Shown here: positions 20,037-29,384 of the stretch, one piece after another
Layout of the letters: every line of letters begins with the position of its first letter
How positions within the stretch are numbered: the first letter of the stretch is position 1
NCBI GenBank assembly: GCA_964458335.1
Contig: CAYWIJ010000009.1
Location: 1-50,737 of the forward strand
Origin: Aalborg-AAW-1 sp964458335
GTDB taxonomy: Bacteria; Patescibacteriota; Gracilibacteria; Absconditabacterales; Absconditicoccaceae
Length of the DNA stretch: 50,737 nt
Reading direction: 5' to 3'
Program-made: the position numbers and the translations under genes
The notes under the pieces: generated by a model
The model's input: only the letters and a program-made list of their open reading frames with translations
What the model was told of the DNA's origin: nothing
Databases searched by the model: none

Positions 20037-21224
20037 GTGCATATTACGTATCTGAGTATATTTCCAGAGTTATTTGATTCGTTTCGTGAGACGACATTGA
20101 TTTCTAAAGCAGTGGAAAATAAACTGGTGACATTTGAAACCATCAATCCAAGACACTTCTGTGATGATAAACATCGTATCGTCGATGATCAGATCTATGG
20201 AGGAGGACATGGATTGCTGATGAAAGCACCACCGATTATTGCTGCAGTGAAACATTGGATAAAAAAGAATAGACTAAACCTCCCCCCAATCAGACCTCAC
20301 CCCAACCCCTCTCCAAAAATGGAAGAGGGGCTTCCCTCTAATGAAAAATCCATTTGAACTATATGAAAATGAGGATATTTGCATACTCTTGCAAAGCAAA
20401 ATAGAAAAAATATGACTTCATCAGAAGAATATTTATGGAGTATCCTTAGAAATAGGCAAATAGAATGATTAAAATTTCGTAGGCAACACCCTATCAAATG
20501 ATATATAGCAGATTTTTACTGTGCAGAATATAAACTTATTATAGAAGTAGATGGATGATATCATTCCACAATATTTCAACAAGAATATGACAGTATTAGA
20601 GATGAATTATTGATAAAACACTGATATACTATATTAAGATTTACGAATGATGAAATTAATAATAGAATTGATAATGTTTTACAAAGCATCATAGAAAATT
20701 GTGATTTACCTCCCGATAGGGACGGTCACCCTTCTCTGACAGGAGAAGGGATGGGGATGAGGTTTAAAATAATCATCCCTCATCCGTCGCAAGACGTGTT
20801 TGATCAAGCTACAGCACACACTTGGTCAGAATGTACCCATCTTTTGTTTATCTGTGGGAGATATGAAGGGATCGATGAAAGAGTATGGCTTTGGCTCCAA
20901 AAAAAATATCCACAACATACACAAAGAATTTCACTCTGACAGTTTGTCACGTTGGGTGGAGAATTGCCTGCGATGACGATGACGGAGGCAGTAGTGAGAC
21001 TTCTTCCATGAGTTATCAACACTGAGCAGTCGTGGATAGAGGAAAGTTATAGTATCGAACAGAATATGTCCAATCTTGAACATCCCCAATATACCAGACC
21101 TGAAGTTGTAGAAGGGATGAAAGTGCCAGAAGTGTTGCTCAGTGGGCATCACAAGAATATCCAGAAATGGAAAGAGGAGAAGAGTTGAACAGTTAAAATT
21201 GGAGAGTGAAAAATGAGAATGTAG
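20037..21224 (+). CDS. trmD: tRNA (guanine-37-N1)-methyltransferase with an in-frame DUF559 nuclease insertion
   Basis: TrmD methylates G37 of tRNAs and prevents frameshifting; it is usually essential. The frame starts at GTG (HITYLSIFPELFDSF) and carries the N-terminal half through DDQIYGGGHGLLMKAPPIIAAVKHWIK. Residues about 87-242 are then encoded by a 468-nt element. The C-terminal half resumes at KIIIPHPSQDVFDQA with the knot motifs FICGRYEGIDERV, TLGGELPAMT and HPQYTRPEVVEGMKVPEVLLSG. Total 395 aa against about 250 in relatives. The insertion falls in a surface loop just before the strand that E. coli has as KVIYLSPQ. The frame is open across the whole element only because UGA is Gly. 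Confidence 0.93.
20295..20762 (+). mobile_element. Inverted-repeat element carrying a DUF559 (Vsr-like) nuclease domain, inserted in trmD
   Basis: Ends are imperfect inverted repeats of about 37 bp (left CCTCACCCCAACCCCTCTCC, right GGAGAAGGGATGGGGATGAGG-like), the same as those of the ORF-less element at 11642-11762. Inside, in frame with trmD, is a DUF559 domain: MTSSEEYLWSILRNRQIEG, KFRRQHPIKGYIADFYC and KLIIEVDGGYH, related to very-short-patch repair endonucleases. An internal ATG (20412) could also start it alone. It contains several UGA-Gly codons, so it has evolved under this code. Length 468 nt is divisible by three. Confidence 0.88.
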
Positions 21225-21260
21225 GAGCTTATATTCATATGTCCTTAGTGAAAGGGAGAA

Positions 21261-21293
21261 ATTCTTCGCTGTCGCTCAGAATGACAGGTCCAT
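21261..21293. repeat. Half-copy of repeat family B
   Basis: ATTCTTCGCTGTCGCTCAGAATGACAGG resembles the right arm of the complete family B element at 37493-37574. Intergenic, between trmD and the DUF192 gene. Confidence 0.6.
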
Positions 21294-21303
21294 GAAAAGA
21301 GGT

Positions 21304-21386
21304 GTCATTGCGAGCCGTTAGGCGTGGCAATCCAAAATACAAGGAGGGGCTAATGATTAGTGGATTGCTCCCTTCGTCGCAATGAC
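21304..21386. repeat. Palindromic repeat family A, diverged copy
   Basis: GTCATTGCGAGCCGTTAGGC with GTGGCAATCC in the left half and GTGGATTGCTCCCTTCGTCG plus CAATGAC in the right half. Confidence 0.8.
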
Positions 21387-21417
21387 AATCAATTTTATAT
21401 AATTTTTGAAAATAAAA

Positions 21418-21846
21418 ATGAGAAATTCTCTTTTGTTGATGGTGGGATTGATTGTCTTTTCATGATGTAGTCTACAAGAAGAAAAAATTATATCGCAAGT
21501 CTGTTTTGAAGATAATTGTTTTCAAGTAGAGATTGCTGATACAGATGCGACTAGACAGCAGTGACTGATGTTTCGTGAAGAACTCGGGACACAGTCAGGT
21601 ATGCTGTTTGTTTTTGAATCTTCCTATCCTCATGGATTTTGGATGAAAAATACGTTGATTCCTTTAGATATGATTTGGATCGATGAACAGATGAAAATAG
21701 TAGATATTCAGACCGCACTTCCATGTGTTGCTGATCCCTGTCCATCCTTTATCCCAAATGGAAATGCGACATATGTCTTGGAGGTAAATGCGGGACTTTG
21801 AGAACAGTTATGACTCAAAAAGTGAGATATATGAAGTATGAAATAA
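21418..21846 (+). CDS. DUF192 family lipoprotein
   Basis: The 142-aa protein has a signal peptide ending in lipobox VFSGC, whose Gly is UGA, so it should be lipid-anchored. The mature part has the DUF192 signature QQGLMFREELGTQSGMLFVF, PHGFWMKNTLIPLDMIWIDE and YVLEVNAGL. DUF192 proteins are small, exported and of unknown function. The last 15 residues are UGA-rich. A hairpin terminator follows. Confidence 0.9.
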
Positions 21847-21862
21847 AAGTCAATAATATAAG

Positions 21863-21886
21863 CTCTCTAACAATGGAGAGTTTTTT
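21863..21886 (+). terminator. Intrinsic terminator
   Basis: CTCTC/GAGAG stem with an 8-nt loop and six T, 17 nt after the DUF192 gene. Confidence 0.65.
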
Positions 21887-21947
21887 GTTTTTGTGAGAAA
21901 ATAAGTAGAATGATAGTGATAGTATTTTACGTCATATCACCATATCA

Positions 21948-23807
21948 ATGAATCCAAATGATAAAAAGTCTCCAGAAGTTGTAGAATATACTACTGATAC
22001 ATTAGTAGAAAAAAATGTTGAAGCTGAAAAGAAGAATAAAGAGAAGGTGGATTTGCAAAATGAAAAAATTGAAAATGATCTTAATCATACTAAAGCTAAA
22101 GTTGATACTTTGATAAATCAAGAACAAATAAAATGAGAACTGTGAGCCAATAAAGTGGATGCTGAAATGACTGCTTGGGAAAAAATAAAAGAAAAATGAT
22201 GAGAAACTGCAGAACGAGCAAAGAGAAATTGGAAATGGATAGTAGGTTGAGTATGATGATTTTTTTGAATTCGTTGGTTATGGAATAAGTTTAAATGAAC
22301 AGATAAAAAAGAAGAAAATGAAAATAATAACTCAACAACAGAAACAAAAGATAGTAAAGGTAATACTGTTATCAATGTGGATGCAAAAGAAAAAAAATCT
22401 TGGTGGCAAAAAGCATTTCCTTGGATTGTGGGAGGTGTGGGAGTAGCAGGAGCTTGATATTTCTTTAGAGATAAATTACATAAGATCCCACTTATAGGTA
22501 AATGGTTGGATGAAACAGTGAATGAGAGACTGTCTTTTGAGGAAGCGCTGTATAGTGTACAAGGAAATATACTTAATAATGCTAAAGAAGATGTGCTTAG
22601 GAATAAACTTAATCTTCAATGGGATAAAAAAAATACTCTTACTGTGTTCTGAAAAGAATATAAAATAGATATGGAAAATAAGAAAATTCAGTGACTAGAT
22701 ATCGATTTTGTAAACTATGAAGAGCTTATTACGACAATTATTATTATTTGAGCAGCACAATATACTTTTAAATGAGCATGTAATAATAACACTCCTTTTT
22801 CTATAGATGGTGGAGATATAGTTCTCAAAAAATGAGATGTATCAGAAATATTGGTATCTGGAAGATGATTCCCATGGTGAAAAGTTCTTTGAGGAGCAGG
22901 AGGACTGACTTTAGGTGCGGTATTATGATTCTATTTAGGAAATATTCCAGGAGCTGTTGTATGATGAGTGTGAGCAGCAGGAGCAGGAGTAGCGGCAGGA
23001 GAAGCCTATATTGATGGTAACAATAGTTTATCAAAAATTGCTCCCATTCTTAACGAAAATAAAAATAAGGAAAAATTACAGTCATATCTTAACCAACTTT
23101 GATGATGGGAATCCTGAAATGATGAACACCTAGAAAATAAGGCAACAACCAACAATAAAAAAGTGAATGAAATCTTTGTAAAAACTTTTGAAACGATTCA
23201 AGATACACCTAATGAACATGATGAAACTGATCGTGATCAATGAGAAGAAAGAGATGCTTATATTTCAAACTATCAATGAAGGAATAATGTATTTGAAATG
23301 AAAACCTGGTCTCATAGTAGTTATCTGCATGCTGATATTGATCAACAAGGAAATATTCAAAGTGTAGAAGTAGAAGATATATGAATAAAATTTACCTGAC
23401 CAAAAGCAGTAGAACAAGCTATTCATCTCTGATCGTTTATTAATAAATGTGAAAAAGAACTTGCTGGTAAGGGTAGAAAAAATATAGCGTTTGATGCAAG
23501 ATTATGATGGGATATATATAATCCAGGTATATATTTTGATGAATCAATGTTATGGAAATATCATAGAAAGTTATCAAAGGAAGCTATAGAAAAAAATATT
23601 CCTATTCTTCTTGAAAATAATAATATAGATACATTTCTTGCTTGGATGAATAGTAGAAAATCTGGATGACAATCTTTATGGACAAATCAAACATGAAATA
23701 AGGGTCGTAAGAATACGTATCTAGATAATTTAGGGCAACAAGTTCCAGAGCAGCAAAAACTCTTAACTAATAAAGACGCTCAGCAAAATACTTCACAAGC
23801 AGCATAA
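21948..23807 (+). CDS. Large lineage-specific membrane protein, 619 aa, rich in UGA-Gly
   Basis: A continuous code-25 frame with more than 25 UGA codons. The N-terminal 75 residues are a charged coiled-coil-like segment without a signal peptide. Two short hydrophobic patches follow (WIVGGVGGFFGIRWLW near residue 95, and PWIVGGVGVAGAGYFF near 160). A long Gly/Ala-rich hydrophobic hairpin lies near residues 310-345 (GGAGGLTLGAVLGFYLGNI), resembling a glycine-zipper membrane insertion. The C-terminal 250 residues are soluble and Asn-rich. No family recognised. It heads a run of similar unknown genes up to 26720. Possible roles include envelope scaffold or membrane-inserting effector; both are speculative. 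Confidence 0.72.
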
Positions 23808-23835
23808 TTTATTTATACCATAAGTCATTATACCC

Positions 23836-24492
23836 ATGAATAATAATCATGAAACTTATAACTATTCTCCAGAACTTGTTCAAACACATTACGAAAAGGT
23901 TTTGGATGTATTCAGAAGAACATTGGTTGATAATTTTTGATCAGATAAAGATATAGAAATCACTATAAAACAAGAAGATACGAGACCTACTCTTGAAGCA
24001 TTAGTATCGGCTATCGATGATCAACAACTTTCAGTTGAAGACAGAACGATCGTAGAGCAAGCGAAGAAAGATTTGAATATCGAAGTTTCTCAACCTGTAC
24101 ATTGGGATGAATTGAGAGAAGAATACAAAGATGATGAAGAAAAATTAGGAGCTCTGGATGCGTTGCAAGCAGGACTTGATATTGCTGGTTTTGAACCAAC
24201 GATTGGGTCATTTGCTGATGGAGCGAATGCTATTATCTATGCGATGAGATCAGCAAAATCACTCTTAACTGGAAAGTGAAATCAAGCAAAAGAGCATCTT
24301 TTAGATGCAGGAATTTCTGCTGTATCGCTGATTCCATTTGCTGATGTGATCAAGATACTGAGACTTCGTAAAATACCAAAACTTGCAAAAACAGGTATCA
24401 AATGAGCTCGTGGTCTCAAATCATATGCAAAGACAGAGAAAGTAAAAAGAGTTCAAGAAAAAACAGGGTATGAGCACAAAATAGCAGCATAA
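23836..24492 (+). CDS. Protein with a pre-toxin-like (PT-TG) domain, 218 aa
   Basis: The N-terminal 115 residues are acidic and unrecognised. Residues about 115-200 (ALDALQAGLDIAGFEPTIGSFADGANAIIYAMRSAKSLL, then AGISAVSLIPFADVIK and a basic KIPKLAKTGIKGARGLK) match the pattern of pre-toxin TG domains. These sit before the toxic domain in secreted polymorphic toxins (LDxxGxxPxxGExADGxNAxI...AxSxIPxAD). No recognisable toxin domain follows; the protein ends 30 residues later. It starts 28 nt after the large membrane-protein gene, so it is probably in the same transcript. Assigned from memory of the motif; moderate certainty. Confidence 0.7.
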
Positions 24493-24508
24493 TTTCTCTC
24501 TATAAGTC

Positions 24509-24543
24509 AATACATTTTTCTTCGTCAGGATGATGTATTTTTT
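24509..24543 (+). terminator. Intrinsic terminator
   Basis: AATACAT pairs with ATGTATT and is followed by a T-rich run, just after the pre-toxin-like gene. It separates that gene from the next one at 24605. Confidence 0.55.
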
Positions 24544-24604
24544 ATTTTCTTACAAAAATAAGTATACTTTGAGAAGAAATTGTTATTTATCTTATTTATG
24601 AGTT

Positions 24605-25846
24605 ATGTGATTTGAATCACTAAAAACATCTTTGGAGCAAGTGAAGCAAGTAGCTAATGTTTTTCAGGATATGTCAAAAACGATGAATGAATTATTGGGT
24701 ATTGAGGATGCGAAAAAACAGATAGAACAAGATGCTGTACTGGCAGATACTAAGAAAGATATCGCACAATTACAAGAGAAAGAAAAAATGAAAGATCCAG
24801 AACAGGAAAAAATGCTTGATGTTTTGGCACAATACTGTGAGTCGTTGTTGAATAACGATGAGATCAAGAGTATGCATAGTATTTTTTCGGGTACTTCAGT
24901 AAAAGATATGCTCAAATGATATCTGCAAGAACAATCTTATATCAATAAGGAATTGAAAAAAGGAAATTCTGCTCCTCAGCAAGCACTTCAGAAAGCGTAT
25001 GATATTTATGATCCTACAACGAATATTCAGGCAGCGATAGATGATATTTCGTCCTATTATTTTACTCAGTCGTCTTCTCAACCTTATCGTCAAACTACAC
25101 AGCATTTCGAACAATTGCTGACTGATACTGACAAGACTACTACACGTAAAAAAGAATTTTCTACCCATACTACAGAGACGAGATTGAAGACAAAACCAAA
25201 TCCTGACTTAGTTCGCTATTATGAGGAGAATGAGCGTATGAAGACGAAAGGATTGGCATATGATATCAACGATGAGAAAGATCCTCAGATGAAGACACCA
25301 CAGAGTATCCTCAATCATTTTGTGTCTTCAGGAGTATCAAAATCATCCACTGGTACGACCTTATGTGCAAGAACTACTCGTTTGGATGCAGAACGTCTCT
25401 TTCATATCAATCTCCCAAATGGAAATGCGTTTGATGTCATGCGTGGAGAACAATGAAATTTTTCTAAATCCTTAGTTTCAGAATTGTATAATAAAAAAGA
25501 ACAAGCGAAAAAGAAGGTAGATTCTATCCGTCCTAACTGGGATTTATGAAAAAATAATGTGATCAATGAATTTGCTCCTAAAGAAAGTAATATTGCAGAT
25601 CTCTATGTCACTTCTAATGGATCAAAATGAAAAATTTATGGACATAGAGCGCTGATGTTTCGTGTGAGTTGACAACGATATGTCCTTGATCCGTATACAG
25701 CAGTACAACCAGGAGAAGATAAAAATAAACCCAGAACGTTAGAAAGTTATGCAACATCTATGAAAACTGGTAATAATAAAAGAGAATTTATGAGGATGAA
25801 CTTCTATAAAGCACCAGTCAATCTTGAACATAAAGCGATAACATAG
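24605..25846 (+). CDS. Hypothetical protein, 413 aa, possible papain-like C-terminal domain
   Basis: Starts ATG-TGA (Met-Gly); an ATG at 24598 is in another frame. The first 110 residues form a charged coiled-coil (KKQIEQDAVLADTKKDIAQLQEKEKMK). The C-terminal half has TGTTLCARTTRLDAERLFHI, then IYGHRALMFRVSGQRYVLDPY about 110 residues later. A Cys, a following Gly-His and an Asp-Pro-Tyr in that order are compatible with a papain-fold peptidase or amidase (NlpC/P60- or transglutaminase-like), but I cannot place it in a named family. No signal peptide. It may be an effector or structural protein of the same programme as its neighbours. Confidence 0.68.
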
Positions 25847-25934
25847 CAGTTGTTAGTTAAGAGTTATCAGTTAAAAATTAAGAATTCAAAATTAAAAACC
25901 TTATGAACTTTATAACCTTATAAACTTTATAACT

Positions 25935-26720
25935 TTGTATAAACTCTTCCGTCTTATTACATCATTCCGATTTTATGTTGCACTTATAGCGATATTCTTT
26001 TTGGTGATGTGATTGACGAAACTCAACGTACATTCATTTCGTCGAGTACCTTCTCTTAATGTAGTGACCAATATGAAAAAAGGAGACAGTCTGTATATTT
26101 CTCAGCAGAAAATTGCAGATCAATCTGTTTTATTAGCTTATGTAAACATTACCCTCTGACACGGTGGAGGTACAAAGAGTCTCTGATGATGAATGAATGA
26201 TATCCAAGGTACTACAATAGAAAAAGCAGTAACAGTAACCAAATATCTCAATATGTTGAGAACAACTGATGCACTTAGCTTACAACAAAAAAATCCTGAT
26301 GGTACAGCTCTTGCTACTCTCATTCAACAAGGGAATACACTGGTACAGCAAGCAAATATACTTATCTCTCCACTGAATAGTATTATCCAAGAAGAACAGA
26401 CGAAACTCAGTGCATGTACTAGTCAGAAGAAGCAAGCAGATGATCAATATAATCAAGCTCTCAAAAATTATAATAGTGTTATTGTAGAACAAACTACCAA
26501 GAAAGCACAGGAAGCTAGTACCTGTATGTCTATTGCTTCAGTAGCTATGAATAGTGCAAAAGGTGTCTTATGAAATATGCAATCAGAACTAACAAAAACA
26601 CAAAAATATCTTACTCTCTTGACTACAAATACATCATTATTGGTACAATATTCTTCTGTCTTAGATACTGATATTCCATGACAGCTTGTACAATTGAAAA
26701 AAGATTTAGCAAATCTTTAA
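25935..26720 (+). CDS. Membrane-anchored coiled-coil protein, 261 aa
   Basis: The frame has no ATG near its 5' end; TTG at 25935 is the best start and gives a basic N-terminus and one signal-anchor helix (FRFYVALIAIFFLVMGLTKL). A Gly-rich turn made largely of UGA codons (TLGHGGGTKSLGGGMNDIQ, about residues 75-93) follows. Then comes a long Gln/Lys/Ala-rich coiled-coil (residues about 120-250) with a Cys pair. It resembles surface LemA-like or fimbrial-accessory proteins in style only. No family recognised. Followed by a strong terminator. Confidence 0.65.
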
Positions 26721-26731
26721 TTATTAAAAAA

Positions 26732-26760
26732 CCTCATCCACAATTGGTTGAGGCTTTTTT
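26732..26760. terminator. Bidirectional terminator
   Basis: CCTCA-t-CCA pairs with TGG-t-TGAGG. Six A precede and six T follow, between the converging coiled-coil and holin-like genes. Confidence 0.75.
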
Positions 26761-26769
26761 GTTTATTAT

Positions 26770-27102
26770 CTATTTTTTTACTCCTAAGATTCCATTTACA
26801 AGACCAAGGAGTATGGCGAATATGAGACCTGACATCCAGCTTGATATCTCAAATCATGGGACAAGTTGTGCAGTAAGAAGGATCATCAAGAATCCAATAA
26901 GAGCTCCTACTAACCCAAAAGTAATGAAATTGATAGGTAATGCGAAGAATCTCAATACTGTTCATATAGTAGCATTGATTAAACCAAGTACTATCGAGAC
27001 GATAATGGCTATCCATAGATTTTCTATCGTAACACCAGGAGTAAGGTATCAAGCAATGAAAACGGCAATACCTGAGACTAAGAGATTGATAAGGAATGAC
27101 AT
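26770..27102 (-). CDS. Four-helix membrane protein, phage holin superfamily IV-like
   Basis: The 110-aa protein has four hydrophobic helices and the motifs LVSGIAVFIAGYLTPGV, LGLINATIGTVLRF, PINFITFGLVGALIG and GLVNGILGVKK. These are typical of the small membrane family annotated as Mycobacterial 4-TMS phage holin (PF04020 type), which is widespread in bacteria and mostly not phage-linked. UGA supplies three glycines at helix ends. Function unknown; a role in lysis is not implied. Confidence 0.85.
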
Positions 27103-27215
27103 AATTTTTTATGGATAATGATATAAAAACTACTAGTAGTGTAATCTTGTAATAATCTCATTGCAAGAGAAAATTGGTATTGTGATTATCATAGAAGTTG
27201 AATATAAATAAAAAG

Positions 27216-28142
27216 ATGTATTATAATGAACAGACTTATCTTACTTCTGCAATAGGAAATAATACCCTTACTTTTTCTGAAAGAAAAAATAAATGATCTG
27301 ACTGTTGTCTTCGCATTCCTCCATTGAGAGAGTGAATCCTTGAAAGTGTTGATTATGATAAACATAATACTTGTTATGAATATATTGATGAAGATTGAAA
27401 ATTTATTTCTTCGTATGGTTTAGAGTCATTAGTAAAGATAGACTTTCATGGTAAAGATATTACTATTATCGACAATCACAATCATGCGTTTGCAATGCGA
27501 TGGAGAAGTTTCTTGGATAATAAGATTAAACAATGAAGCCATCTTGTTCATATTGATCAACATTCGGATTTTGCAGAGCCAGAGGAGTGGTTGAATATAG
27601 TTGAAAATGGTTGAATGTTGTTGAAACATAATGAGAAAATGATTGAAAATAGTGAGAGAACAGCATATTTGCGTCATTCTGCTTTAATGTGCGAAGTAAC
27701 AGAGCTTGTCGAGGAATCTTTTATTGATTATTGAAGAAGTTGTCAAACTGATAAAAAATTTCTCCACTCCACTGCGTTTCAGTCGAAATGACAAAAAATG
27801 AAAATTTTACAAAAAATTGACACCTATACCAACGAAGTACTCACGATAGCTGATTTTATCAAACCTGCATTACAATGTGGATTGTGTGGAAGTCATGAGA
27901 TGATTTTGACGGAATATGGATTATTGAATTATGATAGTTGAAGGTTATCGCTCTCAACTATCCTTGATATTGATTTAGATTTTCGAGCACCAGAGATGAG
28001 TATCCAAGCGTATGAAAAAACCATCAACCAAGTCAGAAAATTTATGTTTTTACCTCAAATATGATGTATCACGATAGCCACTTCTCCTACTTATATCGAT
28101 CAAGAGAGGGCATTGGAGGTGTTGCGTGATCTGTTAGCATAA
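27216..28142 (+). CDS. UPF0489 family protein with an in-frame repeat insertion
   Basis: The 308-aa protein has the UPF0489 (C5orf22-like) hallmarks DNHNHAFAMRW and LVHIDQHSDFAEP, LQCGLCGSHEMI and the late ILDIDLDFRAPEM. These resemble metal-binding Asp/His clusters of the arginase fold; function is unknown. Residues about 182-193 (LHSTAFQSKGQ) are encoded by a repeat half-element (27758-27793) with the usual intergenic-repeat sequence CTGCGTTTCAGTCGAAATGAC. It is in frame and partly readable only through UGA-Gly. Confidence 0.87.
27758..27793. repeat. Repeat half-element inside the UPF0489 gene
   Basis: TTTCTCCACTCCACTGCGTTTCAGTCGAAATGAC has the look of the right arm of a dispersed palindromic repeat (ending ...CGAAATGAC, like families A and B). 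It is located wholly inside the coding region. Confidence 0.6.
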
Positions 28143-28218
28143 AAGATGAATTTCTCTTGCAAGTACAAAAGATTTACTTATAGAAAGAGAAGATTATTTA
28201 TCTTGTATCTGTAACAAT

Positions 28219-28884
28219 ATGAAAAAACTTTTTTCTTGACTCATGATGGGATTGTCTCTGTTTGTACTCTCAGCATGTGTAGCACAACCACAGAAAGATT
28301 TTGGGGAAATAGTTGTACAACAGAATGATAATCTTGTTATTTCTGATAAAGAGAATATTGTACAAGTATCTTTACCCAAAGATTATATTTTTAATGGACA
28401 AGCTAATATTGAGAGCATATCCTATGGAAATGTAGATAGAGAAACTTATGTGCTCACTTTTGCTGAACCTAAAGGAATGATACCAGCTCAAACATTACAA
28501 GAATATTTTGATTTGATAACACCAGGATTGGATAATATTAAGATTGAAGAATTACAAGAGGGAATTATTCCAAATCCTAAAGGATATACAGTAAAAGATT
28601 ATAAGATTACAGGGTCATTTAATGATGTTAATCTTGTATGGTTTCAGCGTATCCTTGAGCAAGACAATTATTTTGCACAATTCAACGCTTGGACATTGGA
28701 TACAAATCTTGAACAAAATCAAGCAGAACTCTTTAATGATATTATGTCATTTGAATGGAAAGAGGGTGCGAATGTTGTGACTACAGAAGAACAAGAAGAA
28801 TATATATCAGGAGATAGTGAACAACCTCCAGCACTGACTGGTAATAGCAAAAGTGTTGATAATACTGAAACTGTGTCAGAATAA
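28219..28884 (+). CDS. Putative lipoprotein, 221 aa
   Basis: Signal peptide with lipobox FVLSAC (Cys about residue 22), so membrane-anchored on the outside. One UGA-Gly lies in the signal region. The mature part is acidic and contains a beta-rich block VSLPKDYIFNGQANIESISYGNVDRETYVLTF and a low-complexity Glu/Ser C-terminus. No family recognised. Its transcript ends at a strong hairpin, and tmRNA follows. Confidence 0.72.
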
Positions 28885-28893
28885 TATTGTTTG

Positions 28894-28926
28894 AAAACTA
28901 CTTTGATATGATGGGTAGTTTTTTTT
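28894..28926 (+). terminator. Intrinsic terminator
   Basis: AAACTAC pairs with GTAGTTT, followed by a run of T, directly after the lipoprotein gene. Confidence 0.75.
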
Positions 28927-28928
28927 GT

Positions 28929-28956
28929 TTGATTTTAATAAAGAAATCAGTATAAT
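28929..28956 (+). promoter_or_regulatory. tmRNA promoter
   Basis: TTGATT, a 16-nt spacer and TATAAT, with the tmRNA 5' end (GGGG) 20 nt after the last base of TATAAT. Confidence 0.55.
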
Positions 28957-28976
28957 TGATATTCACGGGGATGTGT

Positions 28977-29354
28977 TGGTTTTGATAGGAGTATCCCAGT
29001 ATGTACGATGGCCACCACTCGATGAGCGTACCGAGTATAAAAGAATCGTTCACGCACCAAAAATGCAAACTCTAATCTAAGACTCAACGTAGCAAAGAAA
29101 TTCGCTTTCGCTGCCTAGTCTAAGTCCTCTTCGGGGGCATAACCCGTCTTGCGTGATCTCTCTATAATCGCAGGGTAGTGACGTTGGAGATACCCAAAGT
29201 TCTGAATATTACAAAACGTACTGGTCTGACCCTATGTCCGTGTGNNNNNNNNNNTACGACTGAAAACAACTCCCAGAGTCTCTAAAATAGTGTTATAGTG
29301 GTACACTGTCCTCATCCTGACTTCTAGACGCGAGTTCGAATCTCGCCATCTCCA
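28977..29354 (+). ncRNA. ssrA: Transfer-messenger RNA
   Basis: Rescues stalled ribosomes by acting as tRNA-Ala and as mRNA for a degradation tag. The 5' end GGGGATG pairs with the 3' end CATCTCC (one G-U), followed by discriminator A; the T arm GCGAGTTCGAATCTCGC is present, and CCA is not encoded. The tag frame starts at the GCA at 29065 and reads ANSNLRLNVAKKFAFAA, then TAG (29116-29118). The stop is UAG, consistent with UGA being sense. A 10-N gap at 29245-29254 interrupts the pseudoknot region, so true length is unknown. Confidence 0.93.
29245..29254. other. Assembly gap (10 N) within tmRNA
   Basis: Exactly ten N, a standard placeholder; the real distance is unknown. Confidence 0.95.
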
Positions 29355-29384
29355 TAATAAAATATTTATGATGCTTTTGAAAAT

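Noticed and set aside
20412..20705. DUF559 nuclease as an independent gene that disrupts trmD
   Set aside because: The internal ATG is possible, but the frame is continuous with both halves of TrmD on either side, with no stop, and the element length is a multiple of three. Treated as an in-frame insertion, with separate expression left open.
26770..27102. Prophage lysis module based on the holin-like protein
   Set aside because: The PF04020-type family is widespread outside phages, and no endolysin, portal or capsid genes are nearby.
26678..27118. Plus-strand frame of 146 codons
   Set aside because: It is antisense to the four-helix holin-family gene, which has the typical membrane pattern and a matching terminator.
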